A stretch of 64,000 nucleotides of DNA from Phalacrocorax aristotelis (Eukaryota > Chordata > Aves > Suliformes > Phalacrocoracidae): contig NC_134288.1 in assembly GCF_949628215.1 (NCBI RefSeq), positions 682,001 to 746,000 on the forward strand, given 5' to 3'. Positions within the stretch are counted from its first letter, which is position 1; each line of letters opens with the position of its first letter. The position numbers and the translations under genes were made by a program. Below are positions 1 to 11,900 of the stretch, piece by piece. Under the pieces are notes generated by a model that ran no database searches, had not been told where the DNA came from, and was given only the letters and a program-made list of their open reading frames with translations.

Positions 1-868
1 AGGTCACCTTGGTATTCAGATGGTCTGCGACAGAGGAAGCATGAAGGGAGGAGGCTAAGTGCCAGTGGTGGAAGTCACACTCTGAAGGTGATCTGCTGTG
101 ACCCAAAAGCTTTCTGACATTCTTTGCTTTGGTTGCGATAGAGAGGAAGAAAGCCTTCTTCTCCACACAGTGTCTGTAAAGTCCTAGCAAGTTGCTTCCC
201 TCTAGAACGTAGAGTTTCCAGCTCCAGGAGGTTTCTTACCTGCTTCCCCTGTGGAAATGGCTGCAGGTTCAGCCTTGGGGGTGGGTTCAGCTCTGGTGCT
301 GGGATCACACGCAATAACTAGGTGACCGGGTTCAGGCCCAATTGCACACCCATGCAATAGCCTCTCACACTTAATATTTCTCTCAATGAGACTTGCTCTG
401 GCTGATTTTCTGAAGTTGCTTGGAAACATAGTGATAGAGGCTGTGATCGGCGTGTGATACTGCCTGGCTAGTTATATCAGTGGTGGGTGTAATCATTTCC
501 TGTAACAAATACCAAGGTGCCAGCATCTCTTACGTAACTCTTTGTTCAAACAGTCATCTCTGCTGCTGATAAACCTGTTATATTCTGCCTTTAGCCGTCT
601 GTTTTGGAGGCAGGTTACTGTGTTAAGATTCCGGAAATAGTAATGACTGGCAAATTATATAGGGTCTATTAATTCTGCTTTCGTGCCAGGTTGTGCTCTG
701 AAATGACTTAGGTCTTAAGAGATAGCATCTTTCTTCAGCAGTGGACAGGCTGTGGTGCTGCTTTCCATATCCCTAACTAGACCAAATTCTGCCTGCCTAG
801 CACTTGCACCAGAGGATTTTCATGTTGTGTGTATGTTCCTCAGCTCATGGGGAATGCGTAACTGCAGG
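1..868. other. MMP24 intron, nothing recognised
   Basis: No splice-flanked frame with metalloproteinase similarity and no repeat I can name. It is presumed intron because the next exon (8730) starts mid-gene. Confidence 0.5.
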
Positions 869-3800
869 ATTCACAGAATCACAGAATGGTAGGGGTTGGA
901 AGGGACCTCTGCAGATCATCTTGTCCAACCCCACCTGCTTGAGCAGGTACACCTAGAGCCCAGTGTACAGGACCACATCCAGGCAGGTTCTGAATACTTC
1001 CAGAGAAGGAGACTCCACAGCCTCTCTGGGCAGCCTGTGCCACTGCTCTGGCACCCTCACAGGAAAGAAGTTTTGTCTCATATTGAGGTGGAACTTCCTG
1101 GGTTCCAGTTTGTGCCCATTGACCATTGTCCTGTCATTGGGCACTACTGAAAAGAGTCCAGTCCCATCCTCTTGACACCCGCGCTTCAGATGTTTATAAG
1201 TCTTCTCTTCTCCAGGCTGAACAAACCCACATCTCTCAGCCTTTCCTCATAAGAGAGATGCTCCGGTCCCCCGATCATCTTGGTAGCTCTCTGCTGGACT
1301 TGCTCGAGCAGTTCCCTGTCCTTCTTAAACTGGGGGGCCCAAAACTGGACACAGTACTCCAAATGGGGTCTCACTAGGGCAGAGTAGAGGGGGAGGATAA
1401 CCTCTCTCCATCTGCTGGCCACGCTCCTTTTAATGCAGACCAGGATATTGTTGGCCGTCTCGGCCACAAGGGCATGGTGCTGGCTCATGCTGAGGTTGCT
1501 GCCCACAAGCACTCCCAGGTCCTTCTCAACAGAGCACCATTCCAGTAGTTCAGCCCCCAACCTGTACTGGTGCGGGGGGTTGTTCCTCCCCAGGGGCAGG
1601 ACCCTGCTCTTGCTTTTGTTGAATGTCATGAGGTTCCCCTGGGCCCAGCTCTCCAGCCTGTCCAGGTCTTGTTGGATGGCAGCACAGCCTTCCATCCCAT
1701 CCCATCGTCCAGGTCATTGATGTATATATACATTAAACAGGACTGGACCCAGCACAGACGCCTGGGAATACCACTAGTGACAGGCCTCCATCCAAACTCT
1801 GCTCCATTGATCACGACCCTCTGAGCTCTGTTGTTGAGCCAGTTCTCTGTCCACCTCACTGTCCTCTCATCCAGCCCACTCTTCCTTAGCTTGCCTGTGA
1901 GGATGCTATGGGAGACAGTGTCGAATGCTTTACTGAAGTCAAGATAGACAACATCCACTGCTCTCCCTTCGTCAACCCAGCCAGTCACGACATCACAGAT
2001 GGCTATCAGGTTGATCAAGCCTGATCTTCCCTTGGTGAATCGATGTGGACTACTTCTGATAACCTTCTTGTCCTCTACATGCCTCGAGATGGCTTCCAGG
2101 ATGAACTGCTCAATCACCTTTCCAGGGGCAGAGGTGAGGCCTGTAGTTTCCCAGGTCCTCTTTCTTGCCCTTTTTGAAGATTGGAGTGACATTTGTTTTC
2201 CTCCAGTCCTTGGGTACCTCTCGTGTCCTCCACGACCTTTCAGAGATGACGGAGAGTGCCTCAGCAGGAACATCCGCCAGCTCCCTCAGCACTCGCGGGT
2301 GCATCCCATCAGGGCCTATGGATTTGCGAGGATCCAGTTTGCCTGGGTGGTCTCTGACACAATCCTTCTCATCTGATGGTAAGTCTTCCTTTCTCCAGAC
2401 TTCTCTCTTTTCTGGGGGCTGAGATGCCTGAGGGCAGCCTTAGCAGTAAAGGCTGGAGCAAAGAAGGCATTCAGTAACTCCGCCTTCTCTGCATCCTGCA
2501 TCACCAGGGCCCCTCTCTTGTCCAGCAGTGGGCCCACTGTATCCCCAGTCTTCCTTTTACTGCTGATGTATTTAAAGAAGCCCTTCTTGTTATTCTTGAC
2601 ATCCTCGCCAGATTTCATTCCAAGTGGGCCTTGGCCTTCATTGTCACATCTCTGCACACCCTGACAGTGTTCCTATATTCCTCTCAAGTGGCCAGTCCCT
2701 TTTTCCATGTACTGTGAACCTCCCTCTTCCATTTGAGTTTCTCTAGAAGCTCTTTGCTCACCCATGCGGGTCTCCTGGCTCCTCTGCCTGACTTCCTCCT
2801 AGGGATGCATGGATCTTGAGCTTGGAGGGAGTGGTCCTTGAATACTGACCAGCTGTCTTGGACACCCCTGCCTTCTAGAGCCCTAGCCCATGGGATTCCT
2901 CCTAGCAGGTCTTTGAAGAGGCCAAAGTTGGCCCTCTTGAAGTCCAAGGTTGTGATCCTACTGTTGCCCTGCTTCTACCATGCAGTATCCCTAACTCGAC
3001 CATCTCATGGTCACTGCAGCCAAAGCTACCCCCAGCTCTCACATCCTCAGCCAGCCCTTCCTTGTTTGTTAGGATAAGGTCAAGCAGCAATTTCGCCTTG
3101 TTGGCTTCTCCACCACTTGCATCAAAAAGTTGTCCTCGATGCTCTGCAGGAACCTCCTTGATTGTGCACGCCTCATGCTGCTTTTCCAGCAAATATTGGG
3201 GTGGTTGAAGTCTCCCATGAGAACCGGGGTCTGCGACTGTGAGGCTACTTACAGTGGTCTGTAGAAGGCCTTGTTGACTTCCTCTTCCTGATCAGGCGGC
3301 CTGTAGCAAACGCCCACAACAGTGTCACCCATATTTGCCTGGCCCTTAATTTTTACCCAGAAGCTCTCAACTTATTCTTCCTCCACCCCTAGGCAGAGCT
3401 CAATACATTCCAGTTGCTCCCTCACATAAAGAGCAACTCCCCCACCTCGCCTTGTTGGCCTCTCCTTCCTAAAAAGCTGGTAGCCATCCATGACAGCACT
3501 GCAGTCATGCGCGCTATCCCACCATGTCTCTGTAACTGCAATGAGATCGTGGCCCTGCGACTGCACACAGATCTCTAGTTCCTCCTGTTTATTCCCCATG
3601 CTGCGTGCATTGGTGTAGAGGCATTTCAGAAAGGTAATTGTGCACGCAGGTTTCCCTGGAGGGGTGCACGAGGACCCACTATAGCCATGCACACCCTTGA
3701 GGTGGTTGGTCTTCTGATTGTCATCTTGTGAGGCAGCTAAGGCACCTTTCTCGCTGTCTGGCTGGCCTGTCTTAATCGCCTGTTGGATGTGATGGCATTA

Positions 3801-3925
3801 GCATTGCCATTTGGCCCCCGCCCCCTGAGTCCTGCAGCTTAAAGCCCACCTCACCAAGTTAGCCAGCCTGCTGACAAAGATTCTCTTGCCCCTTCTAGAC
3901 AGGTGGATATTCTTCCATCTTTAGC
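869..3925 (-). mobile_element. CR1 LINE, nearly full ORF2, decayed
   Basis: The element lies on the minus strand, with its 3' end at the left (ATTCACAGAATCACAGAATG on the plus strand). Reading leftwards: an endonuclease N-terminus near 3692-3372 (YTNARSMGNKQEEL, AVTETWWD with the catalytic Glu), a linker (3192-2320), then reverse transcriptase with FTKGRSGLINLIAICD and VYLDFSKAFDTVSHS (2273-1626) and the thumb region [20 protein letters not shown] (about 1400-1300). The frame is broken at several points, including the catalytic palm region, so it is dead. The right end overlaps a stretch like CR1 sequence ahead of ORF2. It lies antisense in an MMP24 intron. Confidence 0.88.
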
Positions 3926-6900
3926 TGTAAGTTCACCCTCACTCAGTGAGAAAGTTAAGGCAGCAATTAAAAATAAAAATGTAATCTGAATAACCACAGG
4001 AGGAGACAAGACTTCAATTAGGATAAATTAGAACACCCAGAATGCATAAAAACAAGAAGGGAAGCAAAAGATAGCAAGGAAAAATCCATTGCTGGCAGGG
4101 AAAGACAGTAAGAGAAATATTTTAAGTGAAATTACAAAGTCTGCATCCAAGCAAGTTGCAGGACCACCTGCAAAACATGTGGAAAACCTTGTCAGTGCTG
4201 GGTACCTCCTTCAGAGCAGTATGCCACCACTAGTTTGGCCACTGAAAGCAGTGAGTATGGACGGTGGCCCAGCTTCTATTGACAGTCCTGACCTGTGACG
4301 CCTTTCCACTGCACTAGCAAATGTTTCAGTTAATGCAGATCTCTGGTTCATCTGAATCATTGCTAATTTGCACCATCCTGCCTGCGGTGTGTACAACTGC
4401 TGCCTTGCTCGTTTACTGCATTCTGTTTCAGGGGCATCTTAGGGCTAATTAAAGGCTTTACTTTAGTCCCCTGAGTTGCAGGTGCTATTTTAACTTTCCT
4501 CTTCTCTACAGGAGACTGTGACAGACTTCGGGCACTTAAGTTAAACGTGAGTGAGTTGAACATGACTGCTGTCCTGCAGCAGGGGCAGGGCGGGCTGTAA
4601 CCTGGTATATGAGTGGTACTCCTGTGTGAAGAGAGAGTGAATCTTTAATAACTAATCATGCACGAAATGTTAAATTCCTAGCACATGACAACAATACTAT
4701 AGTCCCTATTCTGCACCTTACTATCAGATTCTCTGGGTCTTTGTGACATACCAGACACATTCTTCATAATTTTCTTTAGATATTACTGCTGTCTCAGTCT
4801 TTCTTCCTTTAAAAGAGAGGGGGAAAGAATTTATGTCATGTCCTCATATTACTGCTCATGGTCATCTCTATAAAACTTTATTCTTGGCCTCTTCCCCTCT
4901 CAAGGTGTGGAGGTTTTAGCTTGTTGTTTCTGGAAATCCAGAACTGCTGTTGATTTGAGTATCTGTTTGCTGTGTCTGAGAAGCAGAACCGCCCCAACTT
5001 GGCAATCACACCATTTGGCACTCTGTGTTTCTCCAGCAAGCAGTTTGAATACATAACACACAGTGACTTCTTGGGTCCCTCCCAGACAATTCCCTCTGAC
5101 AGCAGGTGTGCCTCTGCATTGCAGATTCCTACACATTTCACCCTGTTTAAAGGCAGCTGTGGTCCTTGGTGTCCTCCTTACTATCATGTTGTGAATTTGC
5201 TTCTAGCAGTCTCTCACAACAGGGATCTATCCTGTGCTGGAACTGGTGGTGGTCTTCCGCAAACTACCAAATAGCTGCCTGATGAAATTGCTCCACTGTA
5301 TTAATTAAATGGACCACGAAAGAGGCTTTTCTGATCCATATATGGCAGCAGAAATGCATCTCATTTGGTCAGTGCATGACAGCATTAGCATCTTGCAAAG
5401 GGGAGGGAAGGAACAACCACACCTCTTTTGCGCTTCTGTAGCCACATGCTGTAGTCTCATTTACAAAGAAGACCCTTGTATCGGTTGGCAGGGGAACACT
5501 ATCATATAGGACATGCACTAGAGTTTTTTCAATGTTATTTACAAAACACATCCACTTGAAGCCATGTGGGTGGCAGCATAAGAGTAAAAGGATCACACTG
5601 CTGTTTGAGACCTGCAGCATGCAGTAAGTCACTGCTTATTGTTTCCTTGCTTAGATCCCAGTCAAGACTTTCCTTTCCTTAATGCAAGCATTTCCTGTCT
5701 TCACCAAGTATGTAAATTGCTGGTTTTCAAACTTAATTTATTCTGGTACTATAACTGGCACCAAGTGCCATTTTTGGCAGCCAAAACTTGTTACCAGTTT
5801 CCTGCTCCTTTAATTTGCCAAAGCACGAACTGAACACTCTGCTTCCACGTCCCATCTGAACAAACCAGATCCCCAGCTTTCTTTGTGTAAGATCTGTCTG
5901 GGACCTCTTCTCCCATTCCCATACTGTCCTCTGCAGCATATCCCACTGTACCAACTCAATCCTACCTCCATTACCTTTCCAGCCTGAACCAGAAGTGCTA
6001 GCTAGTGTGTCGCTTGTTGGAGGAGATGCCTTTGCACAGCTCATGTGCTTCACACTACAGTAAGTTGCTTATGGCTGTATTAGCAAACAATGGCTGCTAG
6101 CAAGAATAATAGTAGCACATCTGTAGATACAGCAGTAATTAGGGATGGTGTTAAGTAAAGAGAGTGCTGAGGACTTGACACCTACTCTGTATGTATTTTG
6201 GGGAAAGAGATGGTTATTGTGGAGTAGCTCTAGTTGTGCCTTATGATGCCTCTTAGCAGCTATAGTATCCTAGATGCGCTCCAGAAGTGCATCTTCAAGT
6301 TTAGCTTTGTCCAAAAAGAACGCAATTCATGAACTTCAGTGTGAATCAAAGCACAGAAATTGCAAAAGACAGTGCACCTTTTCAAAAGCACACTCCTGAG
6401 CTAAACTGAATCACTAGTGTAGATGCATCCATGTTGCCTGGCTAACTAGGGTGTCCAACCGTGTTGCTCCTATGACAGGCAATGTCTGGAGACCTTTGCT
6501 GCATACCATTTGGGGAAAAGTCACAGATCACTAGCAGAAGTGTCACAGTTTGGGAATTTTCTTTAAAAGAATGTTATGGTCTGCTAAGATACTGGGCACT
6601 GAACAGCTAAGAATGGAGGGAAATGAGAGATACACAGTATCAGTATAATATTTTTATCCATTTCATGTAGAAAGCTTTCCAAGCATAATTATCGACAGAG
6701 AATCCTCATGTAAAGGATTTCCTGAGCAGTATTTGATGCCTTTTATTAAAGTTCTGGAATAAAAGTAAATAAAAATAGTTGCTAATAAAAATTGCATATG
6801 GCACAAAATATCACATTATGAGGCCAAGTCATGTTGAAGAAGTAAAATGATACAATTGAAAAGTTATAGAAAGGAGCTGTAAAAGTAAGTCTTAAGATCT

Positions 6901-8729
6901 TAAAACCAAAAGAAGTTGCAGCTACAGACAGAAGGAACTGGCCTATTTATTTAAAGGCATCCTCATCAAGATCTGTAAATAGTTAAATGTCGAGACACTA
7001 GAGATGAGATAAGAAAAACAAATACTGAATCTAAATTTGCACAAACTCAGAAATAGGTAGGACTTTAGCAGTGACAGGTCTTAATGATTGGAACAATTTG
7101 CTGTGCATTATAGAGGATTTTCTATGGCTTGAAAACTGGAAAATGTGCTGTACATGCACCAGAAACACCAGGCTCATCACAGGACTTACAGGAGGAGTTT
7201 TCTGACCTGGTACTGCAGGAAGTTGGACTATATCTAAGTGATGCTTTCTGAGCACAATATCTGTGAAACCTACATACAAGGTTCTTACCATTACAACCTT
7301 AATTAAATATTATTGCTTTCTCTAATTACTTCTTTGTCACTAGCTGTGATGATTTTCACTAACCCAATCACTCTTCCAGGATGTGTTAAGCACTCATTCA
7401 TTATAGGAACCCTTTGAAAATGTAACATTTAAGAGCTAAGTTTATAGGGACTTGGGATCTAACCAGCATTTTAGGAAGCATAGTTCAAAATGTTCAAAAT
7501 TTGCAAAAGTCCTCTTCTAATCCCTCTGGTGCGTAGCTTCCGTGGGTATCTAAATCCTTACTCATTAATTCCTTCTCTGGGTATGGGCAAGGTAATCACC
7601 CACAACAGAGTAACTCTCTCTCAGCCTGTGAGGATAAGCCTTGTCCAGTGCAAGTGTTCAATAATACCAGCTGGTGCGAAGCACATCAGCAGTGCTGCTG
7701 AACCCCTAAAATAGTGAGATTGACACAGCAACCATCAAAGTCAGTCCCCATTCTGCCCACTGGTGGCGGTTTGTCCTGCAATCTTTTTACATAGTCCCTT
7801 CAAAAGCACTGTTCAGAAGGAGACTGAAACCATAATCCCTGCAAACAAACAATCACATCCCATCTGATTACATCAGATATGAAACTTGCAAAAATCTCCT
7901 GGTTCTAGTAGCCTCTGCTTATTGCCATACTTAACTTACTGCCTTCTCTGAGAAGCAACAAGAAATCTATGACTCTCTTAATTAGATTTGGTCAAGATTT
8001 TGTCACTAACTGTTAATGAATTTGTCCTATGGCAGAGTCGATTTAAAAGCAGACCTCTGTTCCAAGTCTAAGTCACTTGTATTTTTATAACGCCTTACAT
8101 TCTTGCAGCCCTTGTCAGATCTCAAAGTGGAGCTGGGTAAGGATCAAAGGGGAGAGCTATGCTTGTGGTGGGCATCATTTGAATGAGACCATGGTCCCTC
8201 ATGGCTGTTCATCAGAGTTCCCATAGTGTTCTGAAGGTAAAGATTGGTGAATAACCTGTAATAAATTGCTTTCTAATTTCTAAATTCCCCTGCAGTTCCC
8301 CTTAGATTGTGGCACTGATTTTCACACCCTAACTTTTTTCTGGTTTTGGTTTGGTTTTGGTTTTTGGGGTTTGGCTTTTTTTTTTTAATGGTCTACTAAA
8401 CATTTCTATTCAAGGGTTATTACCTTTCATTTCAGTTGGGAACGTCATTGGTGTGGCTCCTCCTTCCTTTTAGCTCTAGCCTCCTTGGGAACACCTACAA
8501 AACCATACTGGCTTTTCTTCAGTTCTTATTGCTCATCTGTTTTGGGACATCTTTCACATGTAGATGCATCTTGTTCTGCTCCCCATTTCTAGGGAATGAG
8601 CTCTGCATAAGGAGCATGTAAAGTCCTCACACTGCTATTCATCCAGCCTGTTGCCTTTTAAAACATACAAGGGAAGCACAGAAAATACAAATTTGTTGAC
8701 ACTGCTAAACATTTTTCTTTCACTTCTAG
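3926..8729. other. MMP24 intron, mostly unique sequence
   Basis: I see no exon with MMP similarity here; in particular none ending in the KIYG-type codons that should precede exon 8730. A T/G-rich run of GGTTTTGGTTT units is at about 8339-8388. Otherwise nothing recognised. Confidence 0.5.
8339..8388. repeat. Low-complexity GGTTTT/poly-T run
   Basis: Successive GGTTTT-like units end in a run of ten or more T. It lies about 340 bases upstream of the 8730 exon and is likely neutral. Confidence 0.7.
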
Positions 8730-8944
8730 GTCCTCCTGTTGAGCCCCTGGAGCCAACCAGACCTTTACCGACTCTTCCTGTTCGCCGAATTCACTCCACT
8801 TCAGAAAGAAAACATGAGAGACAGCCAAGACCTCCTAGTCCTCCTCTGGGTGATAGGCCATCTCCTCCTGGCACAAAACCAAACATCTGTGATGGCAACT
8901 TTAACACAGTGGCTCTCTTTAGAGGAGAAATGTTTGTTTTCAAG
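8730..8944 (+). CDS. MMP24: MMP24 exon: hinge and start of hemopexin blade 1
   Basis: The acceptor is TTCTAG before 8730 and the donor GTACTA follows 8944. The exon starts with two bases of a split Gly, then PPVEPLEP and 71 codons in all. The hinge is rich in Pro and Arg ([18 protein letters not shown]). Hemopexin begins at [16 protein letters not shown], whose Cys is half of the domain's single disulfide. Confidence 0.95.
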
Positions 8945-11900
8945 GTACTAAGAATTCCTGCTTACCCGTGGGTCTTTCTTTAGTTTTATTGCTGGAAAAG
9001 ATTAATAGAAATGTAAGGTAGTGAGATTTGAAATGTCTGTGAAAATAGCTCTGTTCCTAGGAGGCTGATAAATGAGCAATATTAGAAGAAAATGTAAGCA
9101 GATTAGCTCTGTAATATTTGGAAACAGTGCCTGATGGGATTCACAAAATGCCCGGCAGACTGTGCACCAAAGTGTGAACTGGATGGACTGGCAGAGAATT
9201 CAGACACCATCAAGCTCAGAGAGGAGCCATCTGGAAAGCCAGAAAGCAATACCAGTACCTAACCAGGGATTAAGCCTCATTGCCTTCAGAGATGGCATGC
9301 ATCGAACCCTGGGCTTCAGGGAGCACTCAGCCTACCTGAAGCTCTTGGGGAATTTGAGTCAATCTTGCTTGTCATGGAGGAAGGCGAGGCTTTGCTCAAT
9401 AACCCATGTTAGAGTGCCTTGAATATGGAAATCCATGGTCCCATTCCCAAAATACCTGTAGCTTTCACTCTGCCCAATGGCTGTGAATGTGGAGAGGGAT
9501 ATATTGAAGGTCATTAAATGGACAAACCACATCAGTTGCAGAAAATTCCTGAACTGAAAAGAGCTGCAGGCTGGGACAGTATCTGGGAGAAGTCTTACAG
9601 GCTCTGTCCTGCTCTTACTCATCCCTGAGCATCCACTACAGCTTTAACTAATGATCTCCTATCTAAAGGGTTGTTTAATAGCTCCTTTGAGCCTTTGGAC
9701 ATTTGAGTGCTTTATACAGTCACCAGGTAATTTTACAGCTGTATGGCTCTCCAGGGGTCTGACAGTTGAGCAGCAGTTGTACCAGGACAAGTGTGACACC
9801 TCAGTGATGAGACACACAAGAGAGGTCATACACAAATGAGTTCATAGCGCTTGTAACTGTGGACTTGCTTCCCCCTGCTCCTTTTCCCTTTCCTTTCCAC
9901 CCTCTTTCACAGCACCAGCAATCAACTTCTCACCCTTTTGGCTGCTATATTCCCCATGAAGTGCTTCCCTCACTGGATGCAGTGTTGGACTGGGTTGGGG
10001 CTGCCATCTGAACCAGGACTTCTGTCTTTAATGGTTAGGGGCATAGGCAGGGATTAGTAATGCTTATTGCCAGATTTCCAGCCTAATTTGACTGAAAGAT
10101 AAAAATGCTCAGCCTGAAGATGCTTCTGGTTTTCTCAGGATCGTTGGTTCTGGCGTCTGCGCAACAACCGAGTGCAGGAGGGATATCCCATGCAAATTGA
10201 GCGGTTTTGGAAAGGCCTCCCTGCAAAGATTGATGCAGCCTATGAACGGTCTGATGGAAAATTTGTTTTCTTCAAAGGTACAGTACATTTCAGTACAAGC
10301 CTACCTGCCTCACATCACACTTTTATGGCATGAAGATAGTGAAAACAGGTACACTGCATCCCTGTCCAAGGGGACACTCCAAGCAGCCCCTAATCCTTAA
10401 AATATAGTTTAATGCGGGCTGGCCTTGCCAGGACAGTATAAAGCTGCCAGTATAAAGCTAATACTGATTAGTGGCAGTTGGCTTCCATGTGAAAATAAGA
10501 AATAGCTCTTATTTCCCAGGGCATGTCAGTCTCCTGCCTATCTCCTTGACATGTTTCAGCAGGGTATTAGGGCCTGTCCAGGTATAGGGCGCTCCCAAAC
10601 CATATTTCTAGGCAATTGTCTCCTAAAGAGACAAAAGGACCAATCTTACACTGGGGGCCACATTCGCTCCTTGCACTGTGGCAGTGTCTGAACAGGATCC
10701 TGTAACTTGAGAGGAAGTTGTAAGCAAGAAGAGTGGCTGGAAAGCATCAGCATGCCCCCATCAAAAACACAGTATCTGGTCATCTGAATTTATGTCTGCA
10801 GCTTCACTCCCTCAGCTCCCTAAACTGTATTAGGACTTGAGAAGGCTCAGAGAAAGGCAACAGAATGGATCAAAAAGTATGGGCTGACGTCCTGCAAGAA
10901 GCTCCTCACCCTGAATGAGGGAAGACAAAGATGGGGTATGAGAGAAATCTTTGAACTCATGACTGGTAAATGGGAAAGGGTTGTTATCTCTTCCAAAACA
11001 AGAGCTGAGGAGCATCAAATGAAATCAGGAGGTTTCAGGTTCATAATGAAGAGGAGGAGAATCTTTTTCACGTAATACATTTAAGCCTGGAAGTCCTCAA
11101 CATGCTGTGGGTTCATTGTGGCTATTTTACATTTATATCAATTCAACGACTAATTGGGCACCTCTGTTGTTTGTGTCCCCATTCATCTCTAGGAGATAAA
11201 TACTGGGTTTTTAAAGAAGTGACGGCAGAGCCAGGCTACCCACACAGTCTAGTGGAACTGGGGAGCTGTCTGCCCCGGGAAGGCATCGACACAGCTCTGC
11301 GCTGGGAGCCAGTAGGCAAAACCTACTTCTTCAAAGGCGACAGGTACTGGAGGTACAACGAGGACAAGAGAGTAACAGATCCAGGATACCCAAAGCCCAT
11401 CACAGTGTGGAGAGGAATCCCTCAGGCTCCCCAGGGAGCTTTTATCAGCAAAGAAGGCTGTATGTATCTGCAGTCATTATGCCTGTTAGATCGGTAATAG
11501 CTTGTCTACCTTGGGGGTTAGGTGGTTGTATGTGGGGTGTTTCAAATATTTCCTGAGATAGGAATCATGTCTCAGAAGTCCTAGGCACCTGCGAGCACCG
11601 GCAGTCTGAGATCCTTCCTGACCCCCAGGTACCTCCTCAACAGCTAAACCACATATTGTAATGCCAGCTCTGGGGGATGGGAAGGGGACTTTTTCTGGTT
11701 TTGCAGTCACAACAGTCCCTACCTGAATTTTTTTTGGCCTTGACTTCAAGGATGCCGTAACTTCTATTTTCCGCCTAGTTTCTTACGTGAAGCTAGCTCA
11801 GTCACTGTTACATGTTCCAACCTGCCTGATGTACTTTGAAGTTAGCCATGCTCTGAGTAGGGGGTTGGATCTCCAGAGGCTCCTTCCAACACGTTTCTTT

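Noticed and set aside
1-8729. Search for the catalytic (zinc-binding) exons of MMP24 in the left part of the window
   Set aside because: No frame with an HExxH-type helix or a KIYG-type ending next to a donor was found, so these exons are presumed to lie upstream of the window.
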